In this document: piece after piece, positions 25,934 through 33,035 of the stretch | How positions within the stretch are numbered: position 1 is the first letter of the stretch | How the letters are laid out: each line of letters begins with the position of its first letter | NCBI GenBank assembly: GCA_964483325.1 | Contig: CAZAAW010000010.1 | Coordinates: 1 to 64,000, forward strand | DNA length: 64,000 nucleotides | Reading direction: 5' to 3' | Source of the DNA: CAZAAW01 sp964483325 | GTDB taxonomy: Bacteria; Pseudomonadota; Alphaproteobacteria; Rhizobiales; Kaistiaceae | The notes under the pieces: generated by a model | Databases searched by the model: none | What the model saw: the letters and a program-made list of their open reading frames with translations, nothing else | Told to the model about the DNA's origin: nothing | Position numbers and translations under genes: made by a program

Positions 25934-26635
25934 TCAGGCGGTGGCGCGCAGCTCGGTATCGTCCGGCTCGCGCAGCACATAGCCGCGGCCCCAGACCGTC
26001 TCGATGTAATTGGTGCCGCCGGTCGCCGCTGCAAGCTTCTTGCGCAGCTTGCAGATGAAGACGTCGATGATCTTCAGCTCCGGCTCGTCCATGCCGCCAT
26101 AGAGATGGTTGAGGAACATCTCCTTGGTGAGGGTGGTGCCCTTGCGCAGCGAGAGGAGCTCCAGCATCTGGTACTCCTTGCCGGTCAGGTGCACGCGCTG
26201 CTTGTTCACCTCGACGGTCTTGGTATCGAGGTTGACGGTCAGGTCGCCGGTATTGATCACCGACTGGGCATGGCCCTTCGACCGCCGCACGATGGCGTGG
26301 ATGCGGGCGATCAGCTCGTCCTTGTGGAAGGGCTTGGTCATGTAATCGTCGGCGCCGAAGCCGAGGCCGCGGACCTTGTCCTCGATGCTGGCCAGCCCGG
26401 ACAGGATCAGGATCGGCGTCTTGACCTTGGAAACGCGCAGCGCCCGCAGGACGTCATGGCCGGACATGTCCGGCAGATTGAGGTCCAGCATGATGATGTC
26501 GTAGTCGTAGAGCTTGCCGAGGTCGACGCCTTCCTCTCCGAGATCCGTCGTATAGACGTTGAAATTCTCGGACTTGAGCATCAGCTCGATGCTCTGTGCC
26601 GTGGCGCTGTCGTCTTCAATCAGCAGAACTCGCAT
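25934..26635 (-). CDS. ctrA: Cell-cycle response regulator CtrA
   Basis: 233 residues from the ATG at 26635 (MRVLLIEDDSATAQSIELML), with a GAGGG ribosome site; a TTG two codons upstream is open too. An OmpR-type receiver carries phospho-Asp51 in IIMLDLNLP and Lys in DDYMTKPFHKDEL. The winged-helix output domain ends in ETVWGRGYVLREP. CtrA is the essential master regulator of polar development, motility and replication control in Alphaproteobacteria. It is phosphorylated through CckA-ChpT (chpT at 14608) and inhibited by SciP (sciP at 47036). The gene is divergent from a fliJ-like gene, the arrangement seen in Brucella and relatives. Confidence 0.97.
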   Translation of the reverse strand: MRVLLIEDDSATAQSIELMLKSENFNVYTTDLGEEGVDLGKLYDYDIIMLDLNLPDMSGHDVLRALRVSKVKTPILILSGLASIEDKVRGLGFGADDYMTKPFHKDELIARIHAIVRRSKGHAQSVINTGDLTVNLDTKTVEVNKQRVHLTGKEYQMLELLSLRKGTTLTKEMFLNHLYGGMDEPELKIIDVFICKLRKKLAAATGGTNYIETVWGRGYVLREPDDTELRATA

Positions 26636-26641
26636 ACCCAA

Positions 26642-27152
26642 TCCCTCGGTCCGGGCCGTGGCGCCCTCGTTCGACGCGGCGCGGGAGTAAACGGTTAACC
26701 TCGATTCGATACGCTACCGACCGCTGGTTAACAAATTCTGATTCGCGAGGGAAACACTTTTAATGCGCTCTCTCCGCGAGTTGGGCCATGCGCTTGAAAA
26801 ACCGTCGAAATCAGCTGCCGTGACCCTTAACGTGGCACGTTAGGATTCATTGACAAATGATTCAGATGACTCGCCCCTTTGGTGCGCGAGTCTTAAGTCC
26901 GGTTTACCCCGCCTTAAACCCTCGTCGTCATGATTAACGCGAGACGTAAACGATCCGTTACCGCCAGGTGGCCGCAGAGGCTGCCTGCCCGGTCGCGGGC
27001 GGAGGGTCGGCGACGGTTTCGCGGCGCCTCGGACGCAGCGGAACGCGTGAAGAACAAGCGGCCGCGAGGCCGTACTCAGGGAAGCGACAACATCGCGCAT
27101 GCGATGCCAGGCCCTGCACCTGCAGGGGCGGCGTTGAGGAGCGGCAAATAAA
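26642..27152 (-). promoter_or_regulatory. ctrA control region with clustered GANTC sites and CtrA half-sites
   Basis: About 510 bp without a supported gene. Six GANTC (CcrM methylation) sites fall within 190 bp: 26703, 26740, 26844, 26859, 26868 and 26888. TTAA half-sites occur at 26695, 26728, 26827, 26893 and 26914; TTAA-N7-TTAC at 26893-26907 approximates the CtrA box. A 15-bp perfect palindrome, TAACGTG-G-CACGTTA, lies at 26828-26842. In Caulobacter and Brucella, ctrA promoters respond to CcrM methylation and CtrA autoregulation. The part from about 26930 to 27152 probably holds the promoter of the fliJ-like gene. Confidence 0.7.
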
Positions 27153-27551
27153 ATGAAAACTCGGGACAGCGTCATTCGTTTGAGGCGCTTTCAGGTAGAG
27201 GAAAAGCGGCGTCAGGTCTCCCAGATCGAAAAGATGATTGCGGAGTTTGTCCGCATGGCGGGCGATCTCGACGACCAGATCGCGGTCGAGCAGGATCGGA
27301 CCGGCATTCATGACGTCGGGCATTTCGCGTATCCGACCTTCGCCCGCGCCGCGATGCAGCGCAGGGACAACCTTCTGGCCTCCGCGGACGAGCTCAAGGC
27401 CCAGCTCGACAGTGCCCGGCAGGAGCTGGAGGCGGCGGAAGAAGATCTCACCAAGGTCGAGCTGATGGCGGAGCGGGATCGCGCCGCCGAGGAAGAAGAC
27501 GACCTGACGCTTGGGGGCCGCCGGCGCGGCCCGACCGCGCTGGCTGGATAG
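27153..27551 (+). CDS. fliJ: FliJ-like flagellar export chaperone
   Basis: A 132-residue, almost entirely coiled-coil protein: MKTRDSVIRLRRFQVEEKRRQV at the start, then QIEKMIAEFVRMAGDLDDQI and DELKAQLDSARQELEAAEED. This start and its position opposite ctrA match the short FliJ-type proteins of Hyphomicrobiales, which escort flagellar export substrates to the FliI/FlhA gate. The conserved Leu/Arg heptads are visible, but coiled-coil similarity alone is weak evidence, so the family call rests partly on context. The ribosome site is GAGGAG. No other flagellar structural gene is in the window. Confidence 0.8.
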   Translation: MKTRDSVIRLRRFQVEEKRRQVSQIEKMIAEFVRMAGDLDDQIAVEQDRTGIHDVGHFAYPTFARAAMQRRDNLLASADELKAQLDSARQELEAAEEDLTKVELMAERDRAAEEEDDLTLGGRRRGPTALAG

Positions 27552-28014
27552 CGCCTCTCCGGATTCAGTCTCTCGGAAGTTGCGGCGAGGCGGGATCGGT
27601 CTCGCCGCCGCGACGTCTGCGCATAGCCGCACCCTGACCGATCCCTGCGAGCTGTTGCTGCCTTGGGCCAGCCCGGCGGCGCGAAACCGTGGGCGGTTGT
27701 GCAATCTTAAATTGTATGTTAGCCATCATACAATCGCCCAATCCGGCCAAGCGGGCGATGCGGAGGCTTCGGCCGCCGCCTATGCCGGACAGGGCGGGCG
27801 AGATGACAGTCTCGCCAGATGCCATTTGTATTTTAATTCATAAGTATATTCTTTTGCATCACATCGATGTGCGTCTGCACAACTATGTATCCTTGCGTAC
27901 ACTCAATTCCACTATAAGATGTAGTCGGGGCCGCATCATGGTGATTGCGGTGACTGACTGGACGCCTTCGTTCGAAAGGGGGCCGGCGGCGTTCAGAACG
28001 AGGGAGTAAGTCTG
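27552..28014. other. AT-rich intergenic region with an inverted repeat
   Basis: About 460 bp with no supported gene. The part 27690-27920 is markedly AT-rich. It contains an 8-bp perfect inverted repeat, ATTGTATG/CATACAAT (27711-27718 and 27727-27734, 8-bp spacer), resembling a regulator site. It likely carries the promoter of the secreted repeat protein at 28015, whose ATG follows GAGGGAGTAAGTCTG. Confidence 0.55.
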
Positions 28015-28719
28015 ATGAAGAGGCAACTTGTCCGTCTTCTGTCCGGCACGGCACTGGCGGCCGGGCTGGCGCTGTCGGCAGCGCCCATGGCCCACGCGAT
28101 CGATATCAACCTTGGCCCGGTTGACATCAGCGTGCTTGGCCCCAACGGCAATGTCGCGGATGTCAACGTGAACGCGCCCGGCCTGGCGGATGTGAACGCC
28201 AACGTCAATGCCGGCGGTAACGGCGTCAGCGCCAATGTCGCCGTCTCCACGCCGGCGCTGGGCGATACCACCACGGCGACCGTCACGGCCAACGCCCTTG
28301 GCTCGGATGGCCTTGCCAATGTCGGCGCCAATGTCAGCACGCCCGCTCTCGGCGGCGTCGGCGCCAATGCCAACCTTGCCGTCGGAGGACCGAACGGCCT
28401 GGTCGACCTGAATGCAAACGTGAATATCGGCGCCCTCAATCCGAACGGACCGAACGGGCCGGGTGGCCCCAACGGGCCTGGCGGTCCAGGCGGCCCTGGT
28501 GGCCCCGGCAATGGGCCTAACGGACCGAACGGCCCCAATGGTCCCAATGGCCCCGGCGGTCCTGGTGTCGTCACGCCCAGTGCCGTGGCCGAGGCCATCA
28601 GCGGCATGGATCGGCAGGAGCGCCTCGCCATGCGGCGTCAGTGCCGGCAGATCCTTGCCAATCCCGGCGCTTTCGAGAATGGCCTCGTGGCGCTCTGCAA
28701 CACGCTTGCGCGCCTCTGA
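28015..28719 (+). CDS. Secreted Asn/Gly-repeat protein with collagen-like linker and Cys-containing C-terminal module (copy 1)
   Basis: 234 residues. Signal peptide MKRQLVRLLSGTALAAGLALSAAPMAHA, mature start IDINLGPVDISVLGPNGNV. Residues 30-145 are imperfect repeats of x-V-N-V-N-A/A-N-V-N-A/S-T-P-A-L-G that look like stacked beta-strands with Asn turns. Residues about 147-185 are Gly-Pro-Asn triplets (NGPNGPNGPGGPGGPG), collagen-like. The C-terminal 45 residues (VTPSAVAEAISGMDRQERLA, RRQCRQILANPGAFENGL, ALCNTLARL) hold two Cys. A paralogue with the same start and end but a poly-Gly linker is at 50550-51182. I do not know this family; a surface fibre, matrix or adhesin role is a guess. It stands alone and is followed by a hairpin terminator. 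Confidence 0.88.
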   Translation: MKRQLVRLLSGTALAAGLALSAAPMAHAIDINLGPVDISVLGPNGNVADVNVNAPGLADVNANVNAGGNGVSANVAVSTPALGDTTTATVTANALGSDGLANVGANVSTPALGGVGANANLAVGGPNGLVDLNANVNIGALNPNGPNGPGGPNGPGGPGGPGGPGNGPNGPNGPNGPNGPGGPGVVTPSAVAEAISGMDRQERLAMRRQCRQILANPGAFENGLVALCNTLARL

Positions 28720-28757
28720 CGCACCCCCTGCGCAGGGTTGCTAATCCGCTATAGTGG

Positions 28758-28788
28758 CGCCCGGCCGATGCTTCGGCCGGGCGTTTCC
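28758..28788 (+). terminator. Terminator after the repeat-protein gene
   Basis: CGCCCGGCCG-ATGCTT-CGGCCGGGCG (28758-28783) followed by TTTCCGTTT. Confidence 0.8.
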
Positions 28789-28926
28789 GTTTCCGCCGCG
28801 TGCTCATGCCTGCAACTGCGGGATGCAGGGCGCGGCCCGGATCGGTAACGACCGGCTCGCCGCATCGGTCGGAATTGCCGGTGGCTGACGCTTCCCGGCT
28901 CGGTCAGCAGCGGAAAAGCGGCACGC

Positions 28927-29313
28927 ATGCCCAAGACAGTCGTCCCCAAGACGGTCCTCGTGGTCGAAGACAATGAGCTCAACATGAAGCTCTTCCGCGA
29001 CCTCCTCGAGGCCAACGGATACGCCACCATCCAAACACGCAATGGTCTGGAGGCCATCGACCTGGCGCGCCTTCATCGGCCGGACCTGATCCTGATGGAC
29101 ATCCAGCTGCCGGAAGTGTCCGGCTTGGAGGTGACCAAATGGATCAAGGAGGACGATGAGCTGCGGGTGATTCCGATCATTGCGGTGACGGCCTTCGCGA
29201 TGAAAGGCGACGAGGAGCGTATCCGGCAGGGCGGCTGCGAGGCCTATCTGTCCAAGCCCATTTCGGTGGCGAAGTTCGTGGAGACGGTGAAGACCTATCT
29301 CGGCGACGGCTGA
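28927..29313 (+). CDS. divK: Single-domain cell-fate response regulator DivK
   Basis: A 128-residue CheY-like receiver without an output domain. The acidic pair is in VLVVEDNELNMKLFRDLLE, phospho-Asp58 is in LILMDIQLPEVSG, Thr/Ala are in IIAVTAFAMKGDEERI and Lys is in GCEAYLSKPISVAKF. NMKLFRDLLEANGY is the DivK-specific interface helix. DivK relays polarity signals (PleC/DivJ) to DivL-CckA and so to ChpT and CtrA, both encoded nearby. In Caulobacter and Brucella pleD follows divK; here it does not, and rpmG lies convergent instead. Confidence 0.93.
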   Translation: MPKTVVPKTVLVVEDNELNMKLFRDLLEANGYATIQTRNGLEAIDLARLHRPDLILMDIQLPEVSGLEVTKWIKEDDELRVIPIIAVTAFAMKGDEERIRQGGCEAYLSKPISVAKFVETVKTYLGDG

Positions 29314-29454
29314 GCCGGCTGCGGCGTGGAGGGGGAGTGCCGGTTTGGCGTAGCGGCGCTGATCGCGCTGCCCGGCCGCGACCTGCTGTCGCGTCCGGCG
29401 ACGGATCACGCGGACTTTAACGTTAATGCTTCACTAATGTTTACCGTTGTGCTC

Positions 29455-29715
29455 CACCTCGGGTTGATTTCAGCGGGTGGAACGATAAAGTCGTAGACAT
29501 CTTTTCGGGCGGCTGAGGGCGAAAAGCCCGTCCCGCCGCCCACCGACCGATACCCTACGGAGTGCTCAGGTCCGCCGCATTCCTGGGTCCGTGGGGTCGG
29601 CTGGCCCAGAACGGATTGAGTGGCCTCCTCGTATAAACCCGTTCTGGGCCGGCCTCCTTTCAGGCCGACCGGCCGAAACAAAAAAGGCGCCGCAGATGCG
29701 GCGCCTTTTTGTTTT
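29455..29715 (+). ncRNA. Candidate structured small RNA, family unassigned (6S-like is one possibility)
   Basis: The sequence is dominated by inverted repeats rather than codons. A GGGCGGCTGAGGGCGAAAAGCCCGTCCCGCCGCCC-type stem (about 29511-29542) is followed by a perfect 12-bp repeat, GGCCCAGAACGG/CCGTTCTGGGCC (29603-29614 and 29639-29650, 24-nt loop), a GGCCT/AGGCC hairpin (29651-29666), and a terminator ending in TTTTTG at about 29711. An AT-rich start (TTTACCGTTGTG) precedes it. The long folded body with open middle and a final terminator suits an independent RNA of about 200 nt. Strand is inferred from the promoter-like side; the terminator works both ways. I cannot assign a family. Confidence 0.35.
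29681..29710. terminator. Bidirectional terminator between the candidate RNA and rpmG
   Basis: AAAAAGGCGCCGC-AGAT-GCGGCGCCTTTTT: symmetric A/T flanks, so it can end rpmG (minus) and any plus-strand transcript. Confidence 0.93.
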
Positions 29716-29741
29716 CCGAGCTCCGGCCTTGCGGCCGGCGG

Positions 29742-29909
29742 CTACTTGATCTTGGTCTCGCGGAACTCGACGTGCTTGCGCGCCACGGGGTCGTACTTCT
29801 TCAGCACCATCTTCTCCGTCTTGGTCCGGGAGTTCTTGCTGGTGACGTAGAAGAAGCCGGTGTCGGCCGAGCTCAGCAGCTTGATCTTGATGGTGGCGGC
29901 TTTGGCCAT
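29742..29909 (-). CDS. rpmG: 50S ribosomal protein L33
   Basis: 55 residues, beginning MAKAATIKIKLLSSADTGFF and ending in the conserved basic tail KKYDPVARKHVEFRETKIK. YVTSKNSRTKTEKMVLKKYD is the L33 signature. No zinc-binding CxxC pairs are present, so this is the Cys-free form. It sits in the E-site region of the large subunit. It lies 107 bp after the DUF983 gene on the same strand, the end of the topA-rnr-DUF983-rpmG series. Confidence 0.95.
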   Translation of the reverse strand: MAKAATIKIKLLSSADTGFFYVTSKNSRTKTEKMVLKKYDPVARKHVEFRETKIK

Positions 29910-30016
29910 CGGGGTGCCTTCTCATGTCGGGTGGTGCCGAGACGGCCCACAGCGTTGCGCCGGACCCTACGGATCATCGGCCAAAAGTCAAGAAAAGCTC
30001 GGGCTGGACGGATGCG

Positions 30017-30529
30017 TCAGCCCGTCGATCGCACCGGCCGGGTGACAGGCGCTTCGAGAGCAGCGGCCGGCGCCGGCATCGGCCACTCGCCCACGTCCTC
30101 GATATCGCCCGAACGGTCGAAGCCGTGCATGCGCAGCGCCCATTGCAGGCCAACCACCATGCCCTTGATCGGCTGCAGTAAGGCCAGCGTCAGCACCAGC
30201 GTCAAGGGCAGCCAGATCAGCAGGTGCTGCAGGTTGGAGAGGTGCCACCGCGTCTCCACGAACAGCACCGCCGGCACGATGATGTGACCGACGACGACGA
30301 TCGTGAAATAGGGCGGCGCATCGTCGGCGCGATGATGGCTGAGATCCTCGCCGCAGACGCTGCACACCGGCGCCACCTTGAGGTAGCGGGTGAACATGCG
30401 GCCCTGGCCGCAATTGGGGCAGCGGCAGGCAAAGCCGCGCCGCAGCGAGCGCCACCGGGGTCGGCGATGTTCGGTCTCATCGCATGCGACGGCGGCCAGG
30501 CCGCCATTCGTCGGTTCGATCGTAGCCAT
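30017..30529 (-). CDS. DUF983 membrane protein
   Basis: 170 residues. SLRRGFACRCPNCGQGRMF and APVCSVCGEDL are the two CxxC pairs of a zinc-ribbon-like head near residues 34-65. DDAPPYFTIVVVGHIIVPAVLF and LLIWLPLTLVLTLALLQPIKG are two membrane helices. This arrangement defines DUF983, of unknown function, often next to rnr or cytochrome oxidase genes. The Pro/Ala-rich tail after the second helix is variable. It lies between rnr and rpmG on the same strand. Confidence 0.9.
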   Translation of the reverse strand: MATIEPTNGGLAAVACDETEHRRPRWRSLRRGFACRCPNCGQGRMFTRYLKVAPVCSVCGEDLSHHRADDAPPYFTIVVVGHIIVPAVLFVETRWHLSNLQHLLIWLPLTLVLTLALLQPIKGMVVGLQWALRMHGFDRSGDIEDVGEWPMPAPAAALEAPVTRPVRSTG

Positions 30530-30668
30530 AGGCCCTCGTTACGAACACCCTTGCCAGCGCAAGGGTCACACCATCTCCCCAGCAACGGACTTAGGCGCGT
30601 CGCCCCCCGCGACGCAAGGCGCATCGCCTGCGGCCGAGCGACGCTCGCTGATTTCAGATATTTTCCAA

Positions 30669-33005
30669 TCAGCTACGCCGTTTGCGGCCCGGTTTGTGGG
30701 CGGCGCCCTTGCGCTGCGTGTCGGCGCGTCCGGGCGGGCCGCGGCGGTCCCGCTCGCGCGGCGACCGCGCCCTGCCGCGGCGGCTTTCCCCGCCGCTGCC
30801 GGGGGTGAGCATCTCGAAACGGAGAGCGCCGGCAACCGGTGCCACCTCGACCAGCCGCACCTCGACCGGGTCGCCGAGACGATAGGTCTCGCCGGTCTGC
30901 CGGCCGGTCAGGGAGTGGCGAATCTCGTCATGGACGAAATAGTCGTTGCCGAGCGTCGAGATCGGCACGAACCCGTCGGCGCCGGTTTCATCCAGCTTCA
31001 CGAAGAGCCCCGCACCGGTGACCCCGGCGATCCGGCCGCGGAAGGTCGCGCCGATCCGGTCGGCAAGCCAATGCGCCACAAGGCGGTCGATCGTCTCGCG
31101 CTCGGCCGCCATCGCCCGTCGCTCAGCCGCCGAAATCTCGGCCGAGATGACCGCCAGCTCCGCCTCGCTGTCGGCGGGAAGGCCGCCCTGGCCCAGCCCG
31201 AGCGCGGCGATCAGGGCCCGGTGGACGATGAGGTCGGCATAGCGGCGGATCGGCGACGTGAAATGCGCGTAGCGCCGCAGATTCAGCCCGAAATGCCCGA
31301 TATTGGCGGGATTGTACTCCGCCTGGCTCTGCGTCCGGAGCACGACCTCGTGGATGATCTGGCCGTGTTCGGTCTCCTTCAGCCGGTCGAGGATCTGGTT
31401 GAAATGGCTGGGACGCAGATTGCCGGATTTCGGCAGGTTGACGTCGATCGAGGCGAGGAACTGCCGCAGCGCGTCGAGCTTGGCGAGCGAGGGCGCGTCG
31501 TGAATGCGATAGACGAGCGGCGACTTCAGTTTCTCCAGCGTCTCCGCCGCCGCGACATTGGCCTGGATCATGAACTCCTCGATCAGGCGGTGCGCCTCGA
31601 GGCGTTCGGGAATGAGAATGCGGTCGATATGGCCGTCCGGGCCGACGATCACCTTGCGCTCGGGGATGTCGAGGTCGAGCGGGTGGCGCGCCTCGCGGGC
31701 GACCTTCATCGCCCGATAGGCCTGCCATAGCGGCGCCAGGATATCCGGCGTGAGGTCCCGCACCCGGTCGCTGCCGCGGCCGTCGAAGCCGTCCTGCGCT
31801 TCGGCATAGGAAAGCTTCGCCGCCGACCGCATCATGATGCGGTGGAACCGGTGCGACAGCTTGCGCCCGTCGGGCGAGAAGATCATGCGGACGGCCATCG
31901 CCGGCCGGTCCTCGCCTTCGCGCAGCGAGCAGAGGTCGTTGGAGATGCGCTCCGGCAGCATCGGCACGACCCGGTCGGGGAAATAGACCGAATTGCCGCG
32001 CAGCCGCGCCTCGCGATCCAGCGCCGAGGCGGGGCGGACATACCAGGCGACATCGGCAATGGCGACCGTCACGATCCAGCCGCCCGGATTGCCCGGGTCG
32101 TCGTCGGGCGCGGCGTGGACGGCGTCGTCGTGATCCTTGGCGTCCGGCGGGTCGATCGTGACAAGCGGCAGCTCGCGCCAGTCTTCGTGGCCGGCGAGCG
32201 GCGCCCGGCGGGCCTTGTCCGCCTCGGCCAGCACCGCCGCCGGAAATACGTGCGGAATGCCATGGGCGAGGAGGGCGATCTGGCTGACCGCCTTCTCGCT
32301 CTTCATGGAGCCGATGATGCCGGTGACGCGTGCCTGCGGCGCGTCGCGGCCGGAAGCGCTGACGCTGACGGTGACGAGGTCGCCATCCTGCGCGTCGCCG
32401 ATATCGCCCGGTGCCAGGAACATCTCGCGCTGCTTGCGTTCGACGGGCTCCAGGCGCGCGCCCTCCGGCAAGCGCCGGACGACGCCGAGGACCGTCGCCG
32501 GGCGGCGCTCCAGCACCTTGATGATGCGCGCCGTATAGCCGGCGCCGGCACCTGGCGGTGCTTCGGTGAGCCGGGCGAGCACGCGGTCGCCCACGCCGGC
32601 GGCCGGGGCAGCGCGGACAGGGCCGCGGCTGCGGCTGCGCGGAGCAAGGAGCAGGATGCGCGGCGCCGGCCCATTTTCCTCGTCCCATTCGGACGGTTCG
32701 GCGACCAGATCGCCATCGGCAGTGCGGGCGGTCACCGCAAGGACGCTGACTGTCGGCAGGGCGTCGGGCGACCGCAGGCGCTTGCGCTCGGTGGTGACGA
32801 GGCCTTCGTCGGCAAGTTCGCGCAGCATCCGTTTCAGGGCGATCTTGCCGCTGCCGGTTATGCCGAATGCTCGTGCGACTTCGCGCTTGCCGGCTTCGCC
32901 GGGATGGTCGGCGATGAAGGCGAGGATGTCCTCGCGCGCCGGCAGACCGTCACCGCGCGGTGCGGCCTTGTCTGAACTTTTCTTTCTGGGTTTGGTCTTC
33001 TGCAA
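30669..33005 (-). CDS. rnr: Ribonuclease R
   Basis: A 778-residue 3'-5' exoribonuclease that degrades structured RNA. An N-terminal winged-helix/cold-shock region (about residues 20-250) precedes the RNB catalytic domain with VTIDPPDAKDHDDAVHA, the Mg-binding Asp cluster (D-x-x-D-x-D-D). The C-terminal S1 domain reads ATFRGRIAGVTGAGLFVKLDETG (about 655-735). A Lys/Arg-rich tail follows. Length and domain order are normal for RNase R. It starts 30 bp after topA ends, so the pair is probably one transcript. Confidence 0.95.
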   Translation of the reverse strand: MQKTKPRKKSSDKAAPRGDGLPAREDILAFIADHPGEAGKREVARAFGITGSGKIALKRMLRELADEGLVTTERKRLRSPDALPTVSVLAVTARTADGDLVAEPSEWDEENGPAPRILLLAPRSRSRGPVRAAPAAGVGDRVLARLTEAPPGAGAGYTARIIKVLERRPATVLGVVRRLPEGARLEPVERKQREMFLAPGDIGDAQDGDLVTVSVSASGRDAPQARVTGIIGSMKSEKAVSQIALLAHGIPHVFPAAVLAEADKARRAPLAGHEDWRELPLVTIDPPDAKDHDDAVHAAPDDDPGNPGGWIVTVAIADVAWYVRPASALDREARLRGNSVYFPDRVVPMLPERISNDLCSLREGEDRPAMAVRMIFSPDGRKLSHRFHRIMMRSAAKLSYAEAQDGFDGRGSDRVRDLTPDILAPLWQAYRAMKVAREARHPLDLDIPERKVIVGPDGHIDRILIPERLEAHRLIEEFMIQANVAAAETLEKLKSPLVYRIHDAPSLAKLDALRQFLASIDVNLPKSGNLRPSHFNQILDRLKETEHGQIIHEVVLRTQSQAEYNPANIGHFGLNLRRYAHFTSPIRRYADLIVHRALIAALGLGQGGLPADSEAELAVISAEISAAERRAMAAERETIDRLVAHWLADRIGATFRGRIAGVTGAGLFVKLDETGADGFVPISTLGNDYFVHDEIRHSLTGRQTGETYRLGDPVEVRLVEVAPVAGALRFEMLTPGSGGESRRGRARSPRERDRRGPPGRADTQRKGAAHKPGRKRRS

Positions 33006-33035
33006 GTGTGTTTCGATTCAGGGTCATGGCCCGGG

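Larger units (their letters stand above)
29314..29741. other. Gene-free region between convergent divK and rpmG
   Basis: 428 bp with no supported coding sequence. It starts with a TTAACGTTAA palindrome at 29417-29426 and continues with strongly folded sequence (see the candidate RNA at 29455-29715). Confidence 0.6.

Noticed and set aside
28450..28570. The GPN repeat DNA as a minisatellite or CRISPR-like array
   Set aside because: It is in frame, codes for Gly-Pro-Asn triplets within a well-formed secreted protein, and has no spacers.
29417..29426. TTAACGTTAA as a CtrA box
   Set aside because: Spacing between the TTAA halves is 2, not 7, and no promoter faces a gene here.
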